A DNA stretch of 64,000 nucleotides, from the NCBI GenBank assembly GCA_964402975.1, contig CAYOEM010000001.1, positions 124,001-188,000 on the forward strand, given 5' to 3'. A program made the position numbers and the translations under genes. Under the pieces are notes generated by a model. That model saw only the letters and a list, made by a program, of their open reading frames with translations, made no database searches and was not told where the DNA came from. Source of the stretch: CAMDKS01 sp964402975 (GTDB lineage: Bacteria > Bdellovibrionota_B > Oligoflexia > Oligoflexales > RGVZ01). Shown here piece by piece: positions 60,547 through 64,000 of this stretch. Position 1 is the first letter of the stretch; each line of letters starts with the position of its first letter.

Positions 60547-62631
60547 TCAGAGTGGCGCAACAAGCGACACGTTTCTAATTTGAACACCATCACGACTGAT
60601 TGACGAGTCGGACTCCAATCTAAACCTTAGGCTTAAACGATCTCCCGCGTTTAATTCAGGCAGCGCGTACAGCTTGCGAACAAAACCACCGCTGACACCA
60701 GTTAAGCGATCAACAGCCCGCCACGTTGCTCCCCCATCCCGGGATACTTCGATATTGAAGAAGTCGAATGAACTTTCCACGTCATACTTGAAGTCCAAAG
60801 ACAAAGAAATATCGCTCGAAGGTACCGTGACCGCATCTGACGTCAAGGCCAGGTTGACATCGTCCCTATAAAGACCGCCGGGACTGTCAGATAGAACCGC
60901 CAATCCACCCGAAAGCTGCTCCACGCCCCAAGGAACATCACCCCGAAATCCTTCCATGCTGGATCCATTGCGATCAAAGAAACGGTTTACTGCTCTCGTA
61001 GCAAATTCAACGGATGCACCGCCTCGACTAGAATTACCAACATTGTCTACAGCCCGAACCGCCACATAGCCATTCTGACCAAAGTCATCAAAACTTATGA
61101 CTGAAGTAACGACATCATCGGTCTGAGAAAATGTGGCATTTGCTCGTGTAGCTCTGCTCCAATCTTCATCACTAACGATTGGCTGATTACTGAGTCGAAC
61201 TTCGTACGCACTAGCCTCTCCTGCTGTGTCGTCATCCCCCACGGCAGTCCAAGCCAATGAAACCGACATAGTTCCCGAGTCAACAACTCGAACATCACCT
61301 ATAGCCGCAGGAGGAACATTATCTGTCTCAAGCGAATTAAGAGCATTGATTCGACCACCAGATGAGACTCTTGTCGCCCAATATGGTGAACGATCAACAC
61401 CATTCAAAATTCTCGCACGCACTTGCTCGTGAGTTGCGTCTGGAATGGCTCCCTTTATTAGTGCTGCCAGACCTGCTACATGAGGCGTTGCCATCGATGT
61501 GCCACTCATTTTTTGGTAACGAGCACCGGGTACCGATGACCAAACATCTACGCCTGGCGCTGCTACATGAACCGTCCTGATGCCATTGTTAGAAAAATAG
61601 GCCATTTGATCTTTGTTATCTGACGCTGCGACAGCGATAACATTCGGCACCTGATAAGTGGCCGGATAAGATGGCCTCGAATCGTTATTGTTACTGTCGT
61701 TACCAGCTGCTGCAACGAACAGAATTCCGTGCGAATGAGCTGCTGTTATAGCATCAAACATCGTAGGACTGTAACCACCGCCACCCCAGCTGTTACTGGT
61801 CAAACTCACGCCAACTGAAGTGCCGTACTCGATGGCTTTAACCGCGTCTTCGAGGGTGCCACTGCCAGATCCCGATAAGAATTTGATACCCACCAACGAC
61901 ACGTCCCAGTTTACTCCCGCAACACCAACACCATCGTTACCTTTAGCTCCGATAACACCGGCACAGTGGGTTCCGTGAGCATGATCATCCATGGGGTCAT
62001 TATCGTTATTCACAAAATCCCAACCGCGAAAATCATCGACATAACCATTGCCGTCGTCATCAACACCATTGGAAGACTTGTCGCGACCTTGAGCGTCCAA
62101 GCCAGACTCTGCAGGGTTGGTCCAGTAGTTAGGCGAAATATCCGGGTGTGAATAATCAATGCCCGTATCAATAACACCGACAACAACATTCTTGGAACCT
62201 GTTGAGATATCCCAAGCTCGCAAAGCATCAATGTCTGCTCCGGCTATACCACCGCCGTCACCCGTATTGTGCATACCATATTGCTTCGAAAAATCGACAT
62301 CATTGGGAGTCTTATTGATTCTTATTATGGTATTCGCTTCAACGTACTCGATGTCTGCCCTAGCATTTAATATCTTTGCTTTGACCAACAGATCCGAATC
62401 CCGGGTCACCCCTCTAAATTTAACGACAGCTGCCCCACGCGATTTGAATTGATGCTTAACGACTCCACCCATCGCAGCCAACGCGGCAAAATTCGAACCC
62501 TGACGCGAATTTTTAAACTTAACGATGAGCTCTCCAGGGACATGCTCGTAATTCAAGTTGAATGCACTCGCAAAAACCGAACTACTAAACAAAAGACTGG
62601 AAAACAGGAACGCGCTTTGCCATCGATTCAT
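60547..62631 (-). CDS. secreted subtilisin-like serine protease
   Basis: 694 residues, with GGAGGGG before the ATG. A signal peptide (1-21) is followed by a propeptide (about 31-105, PGELIVKFKNS...IEYVEANT). The S8 catalytic domain has Asp 155 (VIDTGIDYSHPD), His 219 (HGTHCAG), oxyanion Asn 311 (AAGNDS) and Ser 379 (GTSMATPHVAG), with an Asp-rich calcium-like loop (about 183-216). A fibronectin-III-like domain (about 440-545) and a β-sandwich tail end it. It is expected to digest external proteins, as in predatory or scavenging bacteria. Confidence 0.94.
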   Translation of the reverse strand: MNRWQSAFLFSSLLFSSSVFASAFNLNYEHVPGELIVKFKNSRQGSNFAALAAMGGVVKHQFKSRGAAVVKFRGVTRDSDLLVKAKILNARADIEYVEANTIIRINKTPNDVDFSKQYGMHNTGDGGGIAGADIDALRAWDISTGSKNVVVGVIDTGIDYSHPDISPNYWTNPAESGLDAQGRDKSSNGVDDDGNGYVDDFRGWDFVNNDNDPMDDHAHGTHCAGVIGAKGNDGVGVAGVNWDVSLVGIKFLSGSGSGTLEDAVKAIEYGTSVGVSLTSNSWGGGGYSPTMFDAITAAHSHGILFVAAAGNDSNNNDSRPSYPATYQVPNVIAVAASDNKDQMAYFSNNGIRTVHVAAPGVDVWSSVPGARYQKMSGTSMATPHVAGLAALIKGAIPDATHEQVRARILNGVDRSPYWATRVSSGGRINALNSLETDNVPPAAIGDVRVVDSGTMSVSLAWTAVGDDDTAGEASAYEVRLSNQPIVSDEDWSRATRANATFSQTDDVVTSVISFDDFGQNGYVAVRAVDNVGNSSRGGASVEFATRAVNRFFDRNGSSMEGFRGDVPWGVEQLSGGLAVLSDSPGGLYRDDVNLALTSDAVTVPSSDISLSLDFKYDVESSFDFFNIEVSRDGGATWRAVDRLTGVSGGFVRKLYALPELNAGDRLSLRFRLESDSSISRDGVQIRNVSLVAPL

Positions 62632-62885
62632 AGTCCCCTCCCTGGGATGCAGACATTTCCGGCTGAACTTCAGACGAAACGTTTGAAGTGATAGATAGCT
62701 TCAAGATTACCATGAAGTTGGCCAGCCGACCTAAAGCACCCATCTGACAGGGTCTTTTACCAATTTAAATACCCTTTGGATCTCCATTATAAGACTCTGT
62801 AATTATTGATTTAATAGCGGGTATTGGTGGTTGTTTAAAGCTGTCAGAGGCGGTCACCGATAAGAGTTAAGAGAGGGAACTGCCC

Positions 62886-63875
62886 GTGAGTGTGACAACT
62901 GGAAATTTTAAAAACTTCTGCCTGCGAATTCTCGGGGTCTGTAGCGCTATCCTCATGGCCAGTTGCTCCATGGAGTCAGGATTCGATGCCATGTCTGGCG
63001 TAAGCAGTACAAAACGCAGCGGTGACGGCGCAAGAGATTTTGGTGTTTTTGACTTTACCAAGGAATGCGGGATCCCCGCAGACAAACTTGATGATGACAA
63101 TGCCGTCATGTTCGAACAATCCTTAACAAGTTTGCCCATAGCAATATCAGGAACCCAAATGGGTGCTAATTTTGAAGTGGTCACCCAAGCGAAGATTAAT
63201 ATTTCTTCAACCTCAAAACGCGCAACCCAAGCAGTTAAGATTGATGTTTTAAAAACATCTGCAAACGCTCCGGGCATCATAGGTTGGTTTGCGCCGGGAG
63301 TTGTGAAAAACAAGGCTCAACAACAAGCCGCTCAGAACTCAGGAACCAGGACCTCTGATGCGCTGCCTCAGAAGGAATGGTTGCACTTGGTGGACGGAGG
63401 AAACCCAGAGTACAAGGGTCTTTTATGTGCCGGTCAAGGTGGACGAACCGTTACCATCCAGGAAGGTCAAGATAACGCCGTCATTCAGTACTCGCCAGCG
63501 GTGATCGGTAGTGTCAGCCCCATAGCCCCAATTGAGAGGCTACGTAAAGAGCTCGGTAAAAGTCGAACCTTTAAGGTTACGGCAAATGTTCAGAGTTCCA
63601 GTCCAGGATACGCAACAGGGACAGTTCAGGGTACGACGACTGTCCGCGAGGTCAGCCCTGCTTTTGAGTGTCAGGGCCAAACCAAGCAAGCTGATATTGC
63701 TTACGAATTTTTGAATGACTTCCCTGGAGGCGCCTACAAGGTGGGCCTTCCCAAGCGCCAAGTGATGTATATCGATTCCAAGAACAAGAAATTTGTTGCT
63801 ATAATCAACGAGGACGACAAAGTGGATCCCCAATTAAAAAAGACATTACCACCTGTTTGTTTAGTAAGTGACTAA
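62886..63875 (+). CDS. lipoprotein of unknown function
   Basis: 329 residues from GTG 62886. A lipoprotein signal has the lipobox LMASC. The mature protein is β-rich and polar, with GGRTVTIQEGQDNAV and AFECQGQTK-like segments and four or so cysteines. No domain recognised. A second lipoprotein gene starts at the base after its stop codon, so they form an operon. Confidence 0.55.
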   Translation: MSVTTGNFKNFCLRILGVCSAILMASCSMESGFDAMSGVSSTKRSGDGARDFGVFDFTKECGIPADKLDDDNAVMFEQSLTSLPIAISGTQMGANFEVVTQAKINISSTSKRATQAVKIDVLKTSANAPGIIGWFAPGVVKNKAQQQAAQNSGTRTSDALPQKEWLHLVDGGNPEYKGLLCAGQGGRTVTIQEGQDNAVIQYSPAVIGSVSPIAPIERLRKELGKSRTFKVTANVQSSSPGYATGTVQGTTTVREVSPAFECQGQTKQADIAYEFLNDFPGGAYKVGLPKRQVMYIDSKNKKFVAIINEDDKVDPQLKKTLPPVCLVSD

Positions 63876-64000
63876 ATGCAGATGCAACAAAAGATACTCT
63901 TTAAAAGCCCTAAAGGATGCGGGATTATCCTGGTAGCTTTGGCATTAGCGCTTGTCGGATGCGCCATCAAACAGAAAAATGACGGTAAGCAAGGTCGGCA
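63876..64000 (+). CDS. lipoprotein, 3' end outside window
   Basis: An ATG at 63876 follows the previous stop codon directly, and the frame is open to the window end. The 41 visible residues form a lipoprotein signal with lipobox LVGC (VALALALVGC), then a polar stretch. The gene continues beyond the window. Function cannot be judged. Confidence 0.65.
   Translation, partial: MQMQQKILFKSPKGCGIILVALALALVGCAIKQKNDGKQGR

Noticed and set aside
62632..62885. Region between the subtilase and lipoprotein genes examined for a small gene or repeat
   Set aside because: No frame with start and ribosome site and no clear repeat; it appears to be an ordinary divergent promoter region.

Overview
This is a chromosomal segment from a Gram-negative bacterium. 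It carries many signal-peptide β-barrel candidates, lipoproteins with a clear lipobox, a TonB-like protein, an MltD-like lytic transglycosylase, TatC and oligoribonuclease. The mix (Bdellovibrio-like gene styles, a long aromatic amino acid hydroxylase, many lineage-specific secreted proteins, frequent TTG/GTG starts) suggests Bdellovibrionota/Oligoflexia. That placement is inference; no rRNA gene is present. I see no phage, IS element, integron or CRISPR array.

Layout. 1-5.9 kb: two DUF4360-like secreted proteins, a TonB-like protein, MltD, and EtfB/EtfA ending in a bidirectional terminator. 5.9-9.3 kb (minus): PP2A-like phosphatase, ABC exporter, tRNA-Leu(CAG), ClpP. 9.5-14.4 kb: nrdA-nrdB behind a promoter flanked by NrdR-like boxes, then a convergent ATP-grasp-like gene. 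14.5-22.9 kb: cdsA-plsC, an outer-membrane protein, lysC, a RecQ-like protein that has lost its catalytic motifs, an MBL-fold hydrolase, a thioredoxin-like protein, PilZ and DsbA-like genes. 23.2-34 kb: a secreted protein with a subtilase-propeptide-like C-terminus, orn, a YeiH-type transporter, DUF3025, ald plus an MFS transporter, a NhaR-like LysR regulator, TerC and SulP. 34-43 kb (minus): class-III aminotransferase plus a long aromatic amino acid hydroxylase, a very acidic protein, EVE-domain protein, citrate synthase, OPT transporter and a secreted protein. 43-49.5 kb: RidA, polA-tatC and two envelope proteins.

The most unusual locus is 49.5-56.7 kb. A tightly overlapping minus-strand operon encodes a PEGA/TPR-like lipoprotein, MotA, MotB, a single-chain FliF-FliG hybrid and a small outer-membrane protein. 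A divergent arm encodes a one-span membrane protein, a lipocalin and a small coiled-coil protein. Another small coiled-coil protein with the same architecture lies at the far edge of the minus arm. No flagellar export, rod, hook or filament gene is present in the window. I read this as a stand-alone ion-driven motor built from flagellar stator and rotor parts but used for something other than a flagellum. The window then ends with EttA, a three-repeat zinc-finger-like protein, a DAACS symporter, a secreted subtilase and two lipoproteins, the last cut by the window edge.
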